Assembly (NCBI RefSeq): GCF_014203795.1
Contig: NZ_JACHJU010000002.1
Coordinates: 992,001 to 1,056,000, forward strand
Source of the DNA: Streptosporangium album
Lineage (GTDB): Bacteria > Actinomycetota > Actinomycetes > Streptosporangiales > Streptosporangiaceae
Direction: 5' to 3'
DNA: 64,000 bases
Part shown: positions 25,948 through 35,438 of the stretch, piece after piece
Numbering within the stretch: position 1 is the stretch's first letter
Layout of the letters: the number at the start of each line of letters is the position of its first letter
Program-made: the position numbers and the translations under genes
The notes under the pieces: model-generated
Seen by the model: only the letters and a program-made list of their open reading frames with translations
Database searches by the model: none
What the model was told of the DNA's origin: nothing

Positions 25948-27609
25948 ATGAATCACTGGAGTAGCCGGCTGACCAGCGCGGCGATCGGGGTGGCCCTGAC
26001 GGGCACGCTCACGGTGGGCGCCCTGACCGGCGGGACGGCGGCCGCCACCGGGCAGCTCCGTGATTACCTGGTTTTCTACGCCGCGGGCTCCCAGGCCCGG
26101 GCGGTCGCCGCGATCAAGGCGGGCGGCGGCACCGCACTGTCCACCGAGGCCAAACTCGGCTACGTCGTCGCCAGGGGCCCGGACACCGGGTTCGCGGAGG
26201 ACCTCTCCGGCAACGACGCCGTCGCGGGCGTCTCCTCCAACCGCAGGATCGGCTCGGTGACCGGATTCGCCGGCTCCGCGGACCAGGTCCCCGTCTCGGA
26301 TATTCGGGAAGTCTCCTCCTCTCCCGGTGAGGAGCCGCTGGCCGGGCGGCAGTGGGACATGAAGATGATGGGCGCCACCGCCCGCGGTTCCTACGCCACC
26401 GCCCCGGGCAGCAAGAAGGTGCTGGTCGGCATCATCGACACCGGCGTGGACGGGAGGCATCCCGACATCGCCCCCAACTTCAACCGCGAGCTGAGCCGTA
26501 ACTTCGTGACCGACATGCCCAAGGACTCCAAGGGGAAGAACTTCGACGGCCCCTGCGAGTTCGAGGGGTGCAAGGACCCGGTCGACTGGGACGACGACGG
26601 CCACGGCACCCACGTCGCCAGCACGATCGGCTCGCCGGTCAACGGCCTGGGCATCGCCGGCGTCGCCCCGAACGTGTCCCTGGTCAACCTGCGCGCGGGC
26701 CAGGACTCCGGCACGTTCTTCCTCAAGCCCAGCCTCGACGCGCTCACCTACGCCGCGGACGCCGGGATCGACGTGGTCAACATGAGCTACTACGTCGATC
26801 CCTGGCTCTTCAACTGCGCGGACAACCCGGCCGACTCCAAGGCCGAGCAGCTTGAGCAGCGTGGCGTCATCACCGGCATGCAGCGCGCCCTGGACTACGC
26901 CCGCGAGCACGGCGTCACCCTGATCAGCGCCCTCGGCAACGGCATGACCGACCTGGGCAGCCCCAAGATCGACACCCTGAGCCCCGACTACCCGGCAGAC
27001 TCCGCGCGTCCGCGCAAGGTCGACAACTCCTGCCTCAACATCCCGGCCGAGTCCAAGGGCGTGATCTCGGTGTCGTCCCTCGGCAAGACCGGGCGCAAGG
27101 CCTACTACTCCGACTACGGCGTCGAGCAGACGGACCTGTCGGCCCCCGGCGGCGACGAGTATGACGGCCCCGGCGGGCCCGACACCACCAGGACCATCCT
27201 GGCCGCCGCTCCCGAGAGGGCGATGCGCGCCCAGGGGCTGGTCGCCGCCGACGGCCGGCCCACGACCCCCTCCGTGGTCCGCGACTGTCACGGCGGCACC
27301 TGCGCCTACTACCAGTATCTCGCGGGCACCTCGATGGCCGCCCCGCACGCCACCGGCGTCGCCGCCATCATCATCAGCCGCTTCGGCAAGCCCGGCAAGG
27401 GCGGCCTCACCATGCCGCCCGCCGAGGTCGAGCGTCTGCTCTACGCCAGCGCCACCAGGAAGTCCTGCCCCTCGCCGCGCACCTACGTCTACCGTCTCGC
27501 GGGCCAGAAGATCCCCCAGACCTGCGAGGGCGGCGCGTCACGCAACGGCTTCTACGGCCGGGGCGTCGTCAACGCGGCCAGGGCGGCCACCATCGCCGCC
27601 ACCCACTGA
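25948..27609 (+). CDS. Secreted subtilisin-like serine protease (S8 family)
   Basis: The 553-residue protein begins with a signal peptide (NHWSSRLTSAAIGVALTGTL and following, cleavage after an AxA near 35). An inhibitor-like propeptide (about 40-120) precedes the catalytic domain. The triad is visible: Asp164 in GIIDTGVDGRHPD, His222 in GHGTHVAS, and Ser462 in GTSMAAPHATG. Two large loops rich in Cys and Asp suggest disulfides and calcium sites. ATG 25948 lies 20 bases downstream of the AGCAGGTGCGGAGG stretch. It stands alone between AT-rich upstream DNA and a strong terminator, and would act as an extracellular endopeptidase. Confidence 0.92.
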   Translation: MNHWSSRLTSAAIGVALTGTLTVGALTGGTAAATGQLRDYLVFYAAGSQARAVAAIKAGGGTALSTEAKLGYVVARGPDTGFAEDLSGNDAVAGVSSNRRIGSVTGFAGSADQVPVSDIREVSSSPGEEPLAGRQWDMKMMGATARGSYATAPGSKKVLVGIIDTGVDGRHPDIAPNFNRELSRNFVTDMPKDSKGKNFDGPCEFEGCKDPVDWDDDGHGTHVASTIGSPVNGLGIAGVAPNVSLVNLRAGQDSGTFFLKPSLDALTYAADAGIDVVNMSYYVDPWLFNCADNPADSKAEQLEQRGVITGMQRALDYAREHGVTLISALGNGMTDLGSPKIDTLSPDYPADSARPRKVDNSCLNIPAESKGVISVSSLGKTGRKAYYSDYGVEQTDLSAPGGDEYDGPGGPDTTRTILAAAPERAMRAQGLVAADGRPTTPSVVRDCHGGTCAYYQYLAGTSMAAPHATGVAAIIISRFGKPGKGGLTMPPAEVERLLYASATRKSCPSPRTYVYRLAGQKIPQTCEGGASRNGFYGRGVVNAARAATIAATH

Positions 27610-27616
27610 CGCACCG

Positions 27617-27667
27617 GCGGCATGTGACGTCCTCCCGCACCCGTCGCGGGAGGACGTCACATGCCGC
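27617..27667. terminator. Strong bidirectional terminator
   Basis: A perfect 22-bp stem (27617-27638 with 27646-27667) closes a 7-base loop. It begins eight bases after the protease stop codon and would also terminate transcripts coming from the minus-strand GT39 remnant. Confidence 0.7.
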
Positions 27668-27682
27668 ACCGGTAGAGGTCGC

Positions 27683-28290
27683 TCACCCCGTCGAGCCGGA
27701 CCTGGGCACAGTCGCGCCGCACCCAGGCGAGCCGGGGGTCGGCCTCGGCTCCCCGACCGGTGAAGCCGGACACCCGTTCTCGCCCGGACCCTCCCGCCGC
27801 CTCCGGGTGACGGACACGGCGACCGCCGCGGCCACGGCCGTCAGGCAGAACGGCAGCAGCCAGCCGATCTGCCCGGCCACCTGGTCGTTGAACAGCCGGT
27901 CCCACCCGGGGTCGCCGCCCATGCTCGGTCCCGCGTTCCCCAGCCCCGTCCCGGCTCCGTCACGTGTCCCGAGCACCTGGCCCAGGCCGTTGTAGCCGAC
28001 CACCAGGTCCCAGGCGCTGCCGTCCCTGCTGCCCCCGATGTACGGCTTGGTCCCCGGCCACAGATCGACCGCCGCCACCCACGCCAGCGAGGTGACCGCC
28101 ATGATCCCGCCGCCGGGCCCGCCCAGCGCAGCACGGCCCGGTGCAGGACGGCGACCGCCAGCACCCCCTCGGCGACCTGCGGCACGAGCCGTACAGCACC
28201 CCGCCCAGCGCACACGCCGCGACCAGTGCCCATCTCGCCCACCGTGGCTCTCTCCGCACATCCATGGGCACACTCTCGGGAGAACCCCTC
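27683..28290 (-). pseudogene. Remnant of a GT39-type mannosyltransferase gene
   Basis: One frame encodes GTKPYIGGSRDGSAWDLVVG, YNGLGQVLGTRDG, DRLFNDQVAGQIGWLLPF and a membrane helix. This is the extracellular loop and following helix found in actinobacterial ArnT/GT39-like glycosyltransferases. The upstream helix segments appear in two other frames (RWALVAACALGGVLYG, then LVPQVAEGVLAVAVLHRAVL), so at least two frameshifts and large deletions have occurred. The N-terminal catalytic part with the DE motif is missing. It ends at the terminator 27617-27667. It is not functional as written. Confidence 0.6.
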
Positions 28291-28446
28291 AATCTCCCCT
28301 TGGCGCTTGATGAGAACCCTCCGGGGGCGCCCGGAGGCCGGTTCGCCACCCACTGTCCGGCCAGGTAGCGTAATGTCACCGAGTTTTTCATCTGCGCTAT
28401 GACCAACGTAACAACCGAGTGGTCTGTACCAATTAGGGTGGGACCC

Positions 28447-29877
28447 GTGACCCGTCGTGCGAAAATCGTCTGTACTCTCGGCCCTGCCACCTCCTCTCCC
28501 GAACGCCTCCGCGAGCTCATCGTCGCAGGCATGGACGTGGCCCGTTTCAACCTCAGCCATGGCAGCCACGAGCTGCACAAGGAGGTCTACGACAGGGTGA
28601 GGGAGGCCGCCGCCGAACTAGGTCGCGGCGTAGGCGTGCTGGCGGACCTGCAGGGCCCCAAGATCAGGGTGGGCACGTTCGAGGAGGGCCCGGTCCGCCT
28701 GGGCTTCGGCGACGTCTTCACCATCACCACCGAAGAGGTCCCCGGCGACCGCGAGCAGGTCTCCACCACCTATCTGGGCCTTCACAACGACGTCAAGCCG
28801 GGCGACAGCATCCTCGTCGACGACGGCCGTGTCCACCTGGAGGTGACCAGGGTCGACGGCCCGCGCGTCACCACCCGCGTGATCATCGGCGGCATGATCT
28901 CCGACAACAAGGGCCTCAACCTGCCCGGCGTCAACGTCAGCGCGCCCGCTCTCACCGACAAGGACGAGACCGACCTCCGCTGGGCTCTGCGCACCGGCTT
29001 CGACCTCATCGCGCTCTCCTTCGTCCGCCGCCCGTCCGACGCCGACGTGGTGCGCAACATCATGGAGCAGGAGGCCGTCCGCCTCCCGCTGCTCGCCAAG
29101 ATCGAGAAGCCGCAGGCCGTGGAGCGCCTCCCCGAGATCATCGAGGCCTTCGACGGCATCATGGTCGCCCGCGGCGACCTCGGTGTCGAGCTGCCTCTCG
29201 AAGAGGTGCCGATCGTGCAGCGGCGGGCCATCGAGCTCTGCCGTGAGAAGGCCCGCCCGGTCATCGTCGCCACCCAGATGCTCGACTCGATGATCAGCGC
29301 CCCCCGTCCCACCCGCGCCGAGGCCTCCGACGTCGCCTACGCGGTCATGGACGGCGCCGACGCGGTCATGCTGTCCGGGGAGACCTCGGTCGGCAACTAC
29401 CCCATCGAGTCCGTGGAGACGATGAGCCGCATCGCGACCACCGCGGAGAAGACCTCGCTGCAGGCCACCCACAGCCTCGACCGGCTGCCGGAGACCACCG
29501 GCGGGGCCATCGCCCGTGCCGCGGCCGAGGTGGGCGCCATCGTCGGCGCCAAGGCCCTGGTCGCGTTCACCATGTCCGGGGAGACCGCCCGCCGCCTGGC
29601 GCGCTACCGGTCGCCGATCCCGCTGCTGGCCTTCACCTCCGCCCCGCACGTCCGCAACCAGCTCGCGCTGACCTGGGGCGTGGAGACCTTCGAGGTGCCG
29701 TTCGTCCACCACACCGACGACATGGTCCGCCAGGTCGAGGCGTCCCTGCTGGCCAACGCGCGCCTGGAGAAGGGCGACAAGGTGGTCATCGTCGCCGGTT
29801 CGCCTCCCGGAACGGCCGGCTCCACCAACGCCCTGCGCGTCCACACCATCGGTGCGGCCGTCTCGCACCCGGCCTGA
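28447..29877 (+). CDS. pyk: Pyruvate kinase
   Basis: The enzyme makes ATP and pyruvate from phosphoenolpyruvate and ADP in the last step of glycolysis. GTG 28447 gives TRRAKIVCTLGPATSSPERL, the conserved start, and a normal 476-residue length. The catalytic motif LLAKIEKPQAVERLPEI with its Lys, the Mg-binding MVARGDLGVELP, and the ATQMLDSMI segment are present. The C-terminal allosteric domain is complete. The upstream 150 bases hold no gene and should contain its promoter. A hairpin follows. Confidence 0.97.
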   Translation: MTRRAKIVCTLGPATSSPERLRELIVAGMDVARFNLSHGSHELHKEVYDRVREAAAELGRGVGVLADLQGPKIRVGTFEEGPVRLGFGDVFTITTEEVPGDREQVSTTYLGLHNDVKPGDSILVDDGRVHLEVTRVDGPRVTTRVIIGGMISDNKGLNLPGVNVSAPALTDKDETDLRWALRTGFDLIALSFVRRPSDADVVRNIMEQEAVRLPLLAKIEKPQAVERLPEIIEAFDGIMVARGDLGVELPLEEVPIVQRRAIELCREKARPVIVATQMLDSMISAPRPTRAEASDVAYAVMDGADAVMLSGETSVGNYPIESVETMSRIATTAEKTSLQATHSLDRLPETTGGAIARAAAEVGAIVGAKALVAFTMSGETARRLARYRSPIPLLAFTSAPHVRNQLALTWGVETFEVPFVHHTDDMVRQVEASLLANARLEKGDKVVIVAGSPPGTAGSTNALRVHTIGAAVSHPA

Positions 29878-29887
29878 CCTTCTCATC

Positions 29888-29923
29888 CGGTACGGCCACC
29901 GCCCCGGCGGCGGCCGTACCGGC
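29888..29923 (+). terminator. Terminator after pyk
   Basis: An 11-bp perfect outer stem (CCGGTACGGCC at 29888-29898 with 29913-29923) encloses a GC-rich 14-base apex that can pair further. It begins 11 bases past the pyk stop codon. Confidence 0.6.
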
Positions 29924-30127
29924 ATGTTGGGCTCTTCTGATCGCGGTGCGTAGTGGCAGAGACCCAAAAATACGGTCTTGTGGTGTCCCGAACCCCTGAC
30001 AGAGGATCAGCACATGGCGTGCGCGGCGGCGTGCCCGAGGCTGACCGAAGGGTGCCGGATGGTTCAGAGCAGTCGACCGGTGGAGAACCGGTGAGAGGAC
30101 GGCGAGGGGAGCCCGCCGGGCCGTCCG

Positions 30128-30451
30128 GGGCAGACCGTTCCGACCGTCGACAGGGTCGCCACGATGATCGAGGCCCGGCTCGGCAGGGCCGTCGACCCCG
30201 ACGAGAACTTCTTCGAGGCCGGGCTCAACTCGATGGCCCTGGTCGACCTCCACGCGGAGATCACCGGTGTGTTCGGGATCGACATCCCGGTCACCTCGAT
30301 GTTCACCCGGCCCAACGTGCGGGCGCTCAACCGCCTCGTCGACGGCTCGCAGGATCCGGGCAGGAACGACCTCGCGCGACCACGCCCGGCCGGCGGTAGC
30401 CGCAGGGACGTCCGGGCGCGCATCCGCAGGGACGGCGGGGCGCCTCGGTGA
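30128..30451 (+). pseudogene. Carrier-protein (ACP/PCP) domain fragment
   Basis: From about 30128 the frame reads QTVPTVDRVATMIEARLGR and then the carrier core DENFFEAGLNSMALVDLHAE, with the phosphopantetheine Ser in GLNSMAL. Helix 3 is FGIDIPVTSMFTRPNVRALN. The domain is complete at its C-terminus, but the sequence before it (29953-30127) is not protein-like in a consistent frame. It was probably the end of a larger PKS or NRPS protein. The next reading frame overlaps the stop codon (GTGA). It could still be expressed from ATG 30164 as a free carrier. Confidence 0.6.
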
Positions 30452-32590
30452 CGGGCACCGCGCCGATCGCGGTGATCGGCCTGGGCCCCCGCGCACCGCT
30501 CACCCCGGAGACCGTCGAGGCTGCGCTGGAGGGCGCCGTGCTCGCCCCCTCCGGGCCGGCGGGCTCCCCGGGGCCGCCGACGGTGGGGAAGGGCTTCGCG
30601 CCGATCCGTCTGCGCGCCGACGCCCGGCCCCGGGTGGTCGTGTGGTCCGGCCGCACGGCCGAGGAGGCGGAGGCCGTACGGCAGAGCCTGGCGGGTTTCT
30701 TCGCGGCCCTCGGCGAGGCCCGGTTCGCCGACGCCGTGGCCACCCTGCAACGGGGCCGCCCGGCGCGCCCGGCGCGGGGGGCCGTCGTCTGCTCCGCCGC
30801 CACCGCCGCCACCGCGGCCGCCCTGGCCGGCGCCAGGACCGCGGGTGAGGCCGCCGGCGCCCGGAGGGTGCGTTTCCACTTCCCCCCGGGCGATGCGGGC
30901 GCTGGGAGCCGTGCCCTACTCGTTCTGGGTGCTGGAGCACCTGGCGGGGACGAGCGGGGTGTCCAATCTGGCGGTGGCGTTCAGAACCCGCGAGCCGCTG
31001 CGCTCGTTCCCCCTGCGGAACGCGGTGAACCGCCTCCTCAAGCGGCATCCCGCGCTGCGCCTGAGGTTCCCGGAGGTGGACGGGGCGCCCGTCCGGCATC
31101 TCACCGCCCCGCAGGACGCGCAGATCACGCTGGTGAACGGGCAGACCACGGAGGAGACGCTGGTCGCCGACCTTCAGGCGTTCCTGGACGGGCCCTTCGA
31201 CCTGGCCCGTGATCTGCTGTTCCGGGCGGCCCACTTCACGCTGCCGGACGGGGCGGGCAGCGTGGTCTGCCTGGTCGGCCATCACATCGTCATCGACGCG
31301 ACGTCGATGCAGTTCCTGGTGGAGGAGCTGGGCGGCTTCTACGACGCGCAGACGGGCCAGGACCCGCTGCCCGCCGCGCTCGTGGGAGGTGGACGCGCCG
31401 ACGAGGCAGGCACTGGACAGGCTGCGCACCGGTCTGCGCACCACCGACAACATCGTGTTGACCAGTGCCTTCCTGCTGGCCCTGCGCGGTCACGGCGCCG
31501 GTCCCGAGCTGGTGGCCGGGGTGCCGGTCTCCACCAGGACGGCCGCGATGCGCGGCCACGTCGGGTACGGCGTGAGCACGCCGACGCGTCGGTGGAGGCC
31601 GTGCTGGTCGCGCGTGGCCACGGCACCGGGGACTGGCGGGTGCCGCTCTTCCGGCACATGTTCAACTACCGGCCGTGGACCGACAAGCAGGTCCGCATCC
31701 GCGGTGCCGTGCCCGAGTACGTCGAGGACCTGTTCGACCGCGGCCGCCTGGATCTGCAGTGCATCGCCGTACAGGAACCGGACCGGCTGACGGTCCGGGT
31801 CTGGCACAGCACGGAGGTCCACGACGAGGCGGAGATCGCCGCGTTCGTCGCCCGGATGACCTCGCTGCTCCGGCAGGCGGCCGAGGACGCCGACCGGCCG
31901 CAGCGTGAGCTGGAGGCGTTCTCCCCGGCGGACCGGGAGCTGCTCGGCCGGTTGAACGACACCGGCCGCCGGTGGAGCGGCCCGCCCACGTTGCCGGAGC
32001 GGGTCGCCGCCCACCGGGGTACGGCGGTCCGTGACGGCGACCGGGTGGTCACCTACGACGAGCTGCTGGCCTCCGCGGCGGCGGTCAAGGCCGCGGCGGT
32101 CATCGTCCACGACGACAGGATGACGGCGTTCGTGCCGCCCACGCACCTGCCCGATGAGGAGGCGGGAGCCGCCGCGCGGGAGGAGCTGTGGCGCTACGCC
32201 AGGTCCCGGCTGCCGGACTACGCGGTCCCCTCGGGGATCGTGCTCGTCGAGCGTCTCCCGACGACCGCCAACGGAAAGATCGACTACCGGGGGCTGGCCG
32301 TACCCGAGGACGACCTTGCGCCGGAGTCTGTGGCCGTGCCCGGTCCGGAGCTCGCCGGGGGTGTCCTGCGACTGTGGCGGGAGGCGCTGGGACGCCCGGG
32401 ACCGGGCGAACACGACAACTTCTTCCTCAACGGAGGTCATTCGGTGCTCGCCGTACGGCTGATCGCGCCGCTGGAGGAGCTCGCCGGGCGGCCGGTCACC
32501 GTGCGGGCCGTCTTCGACCACCCGATCCCGGCCGAGCTGGCGGCGTTCCTCACGGAGGCCGGAGAGACCGCGGAAGGGGCAGACCGTTGA
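30448..32590 (+). pseudogene. Degraded PKS/NRPS gene (KS remnant, C, partial A, T)
   Basis: GTG 30448 opens a ketosynthase (TGTAPIAVIGLG). After about 15 residues, nearly the whole KS is missing and the KS-AT linker follows (VVVWSGRTAEEAEAVRQSLA). Near 30890 the frame shifts into a condensation domain with the catalytic GHHIVIDATSMQ (near 31281). Further breaks occur near 31385 and 31580. After VVTYDELLASAAA (near 32085) the adenylation core A3-A8 is absent and only its C-terminal subdomain remains (LPTTANGKIDYRG). A T domain with NFFLNGGHSVLAVRL closes the frame. An intact ancestor would have made a polyketide-peptide bond; this copy cannot. Confidence 0.8.
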
Positions 32591-33360
32591 GCGCGTCGTG
32601 GTTCGTGCCGGTGGGGGAGCGGGCCGAGGGCCGTTTCCGGCTCTACGTCTTCCCGAACGCGGGCGGGGGCCCCGCGTCCCTCACCGACCTGGCCGCGAGA
32701 TTCCCTCCCGAGGTCGAGGTGTGGGCGGTGAACCTGCCGGGCAGGCAGGCCCGGCTGGCCGAGCCGCCGCTGACCGACCTGGACGCGCTGGTCGACCTGC
32801 TGGCCGGCGACCTGCTGGCGACCGCACGCCGGCCGTACGCGCTGTTCGGCTACTGCAGCGGCGCGCTCCTGGCCTATCTGGTCTGCCGCCGCCTGGCCGA
32901 GCTGTCACCCGCGACGGATCCCGGCGCGCCCCCGGGCCCCGAGAGGCTGCTGGTCGGCTCGTTCGCCGCCCCCGACGTCGTCCTCCTGCTGCGCAGGCTG
33001 CCGTCCCTGCCGTCGTGGCTGTTCTGGGAGCAGCTGATCGAGCTCGGCGGGGTCCCGGCAGAGGTGGCCGAGCGCGAGGTGCTCCGACCGGTTCTCGAAC
33101 CCGCGCTCCGCGCCGACTTCGGCATGCTCGCCGGCTACCGGCACCGTCCGGGACCGCCCCTGCCCACCCCGATCACCGTCCTGTACGGCAGGCGTGACGG
33201 CTCGGTGTCACGGGGCGGGCTGCTCGGCTGGCGTAGGCAGAGCGTCTCCAGGCCGTCGCTGCGTGAGCTCGACGCCTCCCACTGGCTGGCCGAGGAGGCC
33301 CCCGACCGGCTCGCCGCCGTCATCGCAGAGGAGATCGGATGCGCCTGGGCTACAGCATGA
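32587..33360 (+). CDS. Type II thioesterase with Cys at the nucleophile position
   Basis: The 257-residue alpha/beta hydrolase belongs to the TEII family that removes wrong acyl groups from carrier proteins of NRPS/PKS lines. TTG 32587 overlaps the stop of the preceding frame. N-terminal motifs are LYVFPNAGGGPASLTDLAAR and VNLPGRQARLAEPP. The nucleophile elbow reads FGYCSGA, so residue 90 is Cys where the usual GHSMG has Ser. The acid is probably in YGRRDGSV and the His in DASHWLAEEA. The frame is intact although its neighbours are damaged. It overlaps the LLM gene by 22 bases. Confidence 0.85.
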   Translation: MSASWFVPVGERAEGRFRLYVFPNAGGGPASLTDLAARFPPEVEVWAVNLPGRQARLAEPPLTDLDALVDLLAGDLLATARRPYALFGYCSGALLAYLVCRRLAELSPATDPGAPPGPERLLVGSFAAPDVVLLLRRLPSLPSWLFWEQLIELGGVPAEVAEREVLRPVLEPALRADFGMLAGYRHRPGPPLPTPITVLYGRRDGSVSRGGLLGWRRQSVSRPSLRELDASHWLAEEAPDRLAAVIAEEIGCAWATA

Positions 33361-34184
33361 GCTACTGGGGCGGGGCCGGCCTCGGTCCCGCCGACCATCT
33401 CACCCTGGTCCACGAGGCCGAGCGGCTGGGGTACGGCTCGGTGTGGGCGGCCGAGACCTACGGCACCGACCCGGCCGCCCTGATGGCCTGGATCGCCGGC
33501 CGTACCGAGCGGATCGGCCTGGGCACCGGGGTGCTGCAGATGTCGGGGCGCAAACCCGTGGTGGCGGCGATGACGGCCGCCACGATCGACCTGGGCAAGG
33601 AGCTCTCCCTCGGCGTGTTCCCGGTCCAGGCGCGGCTGCCGGTCTATCTGGCCGCCATGGGCCCGGAGACCACCGCGCTCGCCGGTGAGCTGGCCGACGG
33701 CTGGCTGGCGATCCACTTCCCGCCGGAGCACCTGGCCGAGCGTACGGCGCAGCTGCGCCGGGGCGCGGAGCGGGCGGGCCGGAGTCTGGACGGCTTCGAC
33801 GTCGCCCCGATGGTCCTGACGCTGGTCGACGAGGACGAGGAGCTGGCCTTCGACATGATGCGGCCCATGCTCGCCCTCTACCTGGGCGGCATGGGCTCGC
33901 GCCGGACCAATTTCTACAACCGCCTGGCCCGTTCCCTCGGCTCCGGCAAGGAGGCCGAGGCGGTCCAGGAGGCGTTCCTGGGCGGGCGGCAGGGGGAGGC
34001 GATGTCCCTGCTCCCGGACGCGCTGGTCGACGCGATGACGATGTGCGGCCCGGCGGGCAAGCTGCGCGAGCGGGTGGCCGCCTACCGCGAGGCGGGGGCG
34101 ACCAGCTTGATCGTCGGCCTGGTCACCCCCACCCTGCGGCTCCGCCTGGAGCAGCTGGAGCTGGTCGCGGAGCTGGCCGCCTGA
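33339..34184 (+). CDS. LLM-class flavin/F420 oxidoreductase, internally shortened
   Basis: The frame encodes 281 residues of a luciferase-like monooxygenase: MRLGYSMSYWGGAG, HEAERLGYGSVWAAETYGTD, RIGLGTGVLQM, then YLAAMGPETTALAGELADGW. In relatives of this subfamily about 50-70 residues, with the strand following ATIDL and the GxxVVEGWHG region, separate ATIDL from the PVYLAA strand. Here they are joined near 33600 by a short stretch (GKELSLGVFPVQAR), without loss of frame. The cofactor-binding barrel would be incomplete, so activity is doubtful. It belongs to the plus-strand half of the NRPS/PKS cluster. Confidence 0.75.
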   Translation: MRLGYSMSYWGGAGLGPADHLTLVHEAERLGYGSVWAAETYGTDPAALMAWIAGRTERIGLGTGVLQMSGRKPVVAAMTAATIDLGKELSLGVFPVQARLPVYLAAMGPETTALAGELADGWLAIHFPPEHLAERTAQLRRGAERAGRSLDGFDVAPMVLTLVDEDEELAFDMMRPMLALYLGGMGSRRTNFYNRLARSLGSGKEAEAVQEAFLGGRQGEAMSLLPDALVDAMTMCGPAGKLRERVAAYREAGATSLIVGLVTPTLRLRLEQLELVAELAA

Positions 34185-34330
34185 CGCCTCGGCCTGCGGG
34201 AGGTCACGCCGGAGGCCCCGGCGCCCGGTGACGTCCGGCGAGGCGGGGGCGGATGCTTGGTGGATCATGCGCAGCTGGGTAGGAGTAGGGCGTTGACCTC
34301 GGCGAATACGTGATCCGGGAGGTGGCAGCG

Positions 34331-35071
34331 ATGCCCCGTTACTTGGACAGAGATCGCCTCGCGCTGCTGGCCGCGCTGGTGGCCCCGCTGGCCGTCGCGG
34401 TGGTGCTGCTGACGTTTCGCGCCGGTCTGCCGAACACGAGCATCGCCCTGATCTTGGTCGTGATCGTGGTCGCGGTCGCTGCCAACGGCAACCGTCTGGC
34501 CGGCGGACTCGCGGCGCTCTCGGCCGCGGTGTGGTTCGACTTCTTCTTCACCCAGCCCTACCAGCGCTTCGCCGTCACCAAGTCCGTAGACATTCAGACC
34601 GCGGTCCTTCTGCTCGTCGTGGGCCTGGCGGTCTCGCAGCTGGCCGCCCGCGCCCGGCGGCTGCAGGTGGTCGCCATCACCGACGCCGACTACCTGGCCC
34701 GGATCCACGACACCGCCGAGCTGGCCCAGTCCGCGAAGGAGCCCGACACGGTGGTCGACCACGTCACGGCCCAGCTCACCACTCTGCTGCATTTACGCGG
34801 GTGCCGTTTCGAGTACGGCAGCCTGATCGGCCATCCACCCCGGCTCGAACCGGACGGCACTGTGGTCTGGGGCCGCAAACGCTGGGATGTCGACCGGCTG
34901 GGCCTGCCCAATCGGGAGATCGAGCTGCGCACGTTCGGCAACGGCCGCTTCTACGGCCGGTTCATGCTCGATCCCACACCGGGAACCATCCCGCCCCTGC
35001 AGGCCCGGTTGGTCGCGGTGACGCTGGCCGACCAGACAGGCGCCGCGTTCGGCACCGTCGGCAGCGGCTAA
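34331..35071 (+). CDS. DUF4118 sensor-like membrane protein without kinase domain
   Basis: The 246-residue protein starts at ATG 34331 with GGGAGG eight bases upstream. Four closely spaced membrane helices (residues 9-105) match the KdpD-type DUF4118 module, including SAAVWFDFFFTQPYQRFAV. A short coil (AARARRLQVVAITDADYLAR) and a GAF-like C-terminal domain follow (ELAQSAKEPDTVVDHVTAQL, GCRFEYGSL, TLADQTGAAFG). No histidine kinase domain follows. It may sense a signal and act through a partner, or be a remnant of a longer kinase, but the frame is intact. Confidence 0.75.
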   Translation: MPRYLDRDRLALLAALVAPLAVAVVLLTFRAGLPNTSIALILVVIVVAVAANGNRLAGGLAALSAAVWFDFFFTQPYQRFAVTKSVDIQTAVLLLVVGLAVSQLAARARRLQVVAITDADYLARIHDTAELAQSAKEPDTVVDHVTAQLTTLLHLRGCRFEYGSLIGHPPRLEPDGTVVWGRKRWDVDRLGLPNREIELRTFGNGRFYGRFMLDPTPGTIPPLQARLVAVTLADQTGAAFGTVGSG

Positions 35072-35080
35072 GGCCTGGCG

Positions 35081-35347
35081 GTGCATCGAGCCGCTACCAC
35101 TCGGCAAGGTGAGCAGACCTGCGCAGGCCACCGGACTTGCGAGAAGGACGCCTTCGGTGAATCATCCGGCGAGTGGCGCGACGCGACCATGGACGACCTG
35201 GCGGCCGACGCGGTCGCCGCGCTGGACTTCCTGCGCGCACGACCCGGGGTGCGAGCCGATGCGGTGACACGACTCGTCGACTCCGCCGGGGAGCTGTCCG
35301 TGTCCGCCGGCCCCGGCAGGCATCCGGACGCGAGCCTCGCCGAGTGA
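35081..35347 (+). pseudogene. Fragment of an alpha/beta hydrolase
   Basis: Within this small frame, DAFGESSGEWRDATMDDLAA and ALDFLRARPGVRADAV match the region just before the nucleophile elbow in alpha/beta hydrolases (usual form KRGxGxSTGDW...DDLAADV). The expected GHSxGG is replaced by LVDSAGELSVSAG and the protein stops soon after. Both N- and C-terminal parts are absent, so it is a gene remnant. Confidence 0.5.
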
Positions 35348-35438
35348 GACCGGCTCGCCGGGGCCGTGGGAGGGGGAGGCCGCAGCCGTGTGCGCCCGCC
35401 GGGGCCGGGCGTGTGAGCGGAGGGCACCACGGCCGGTC

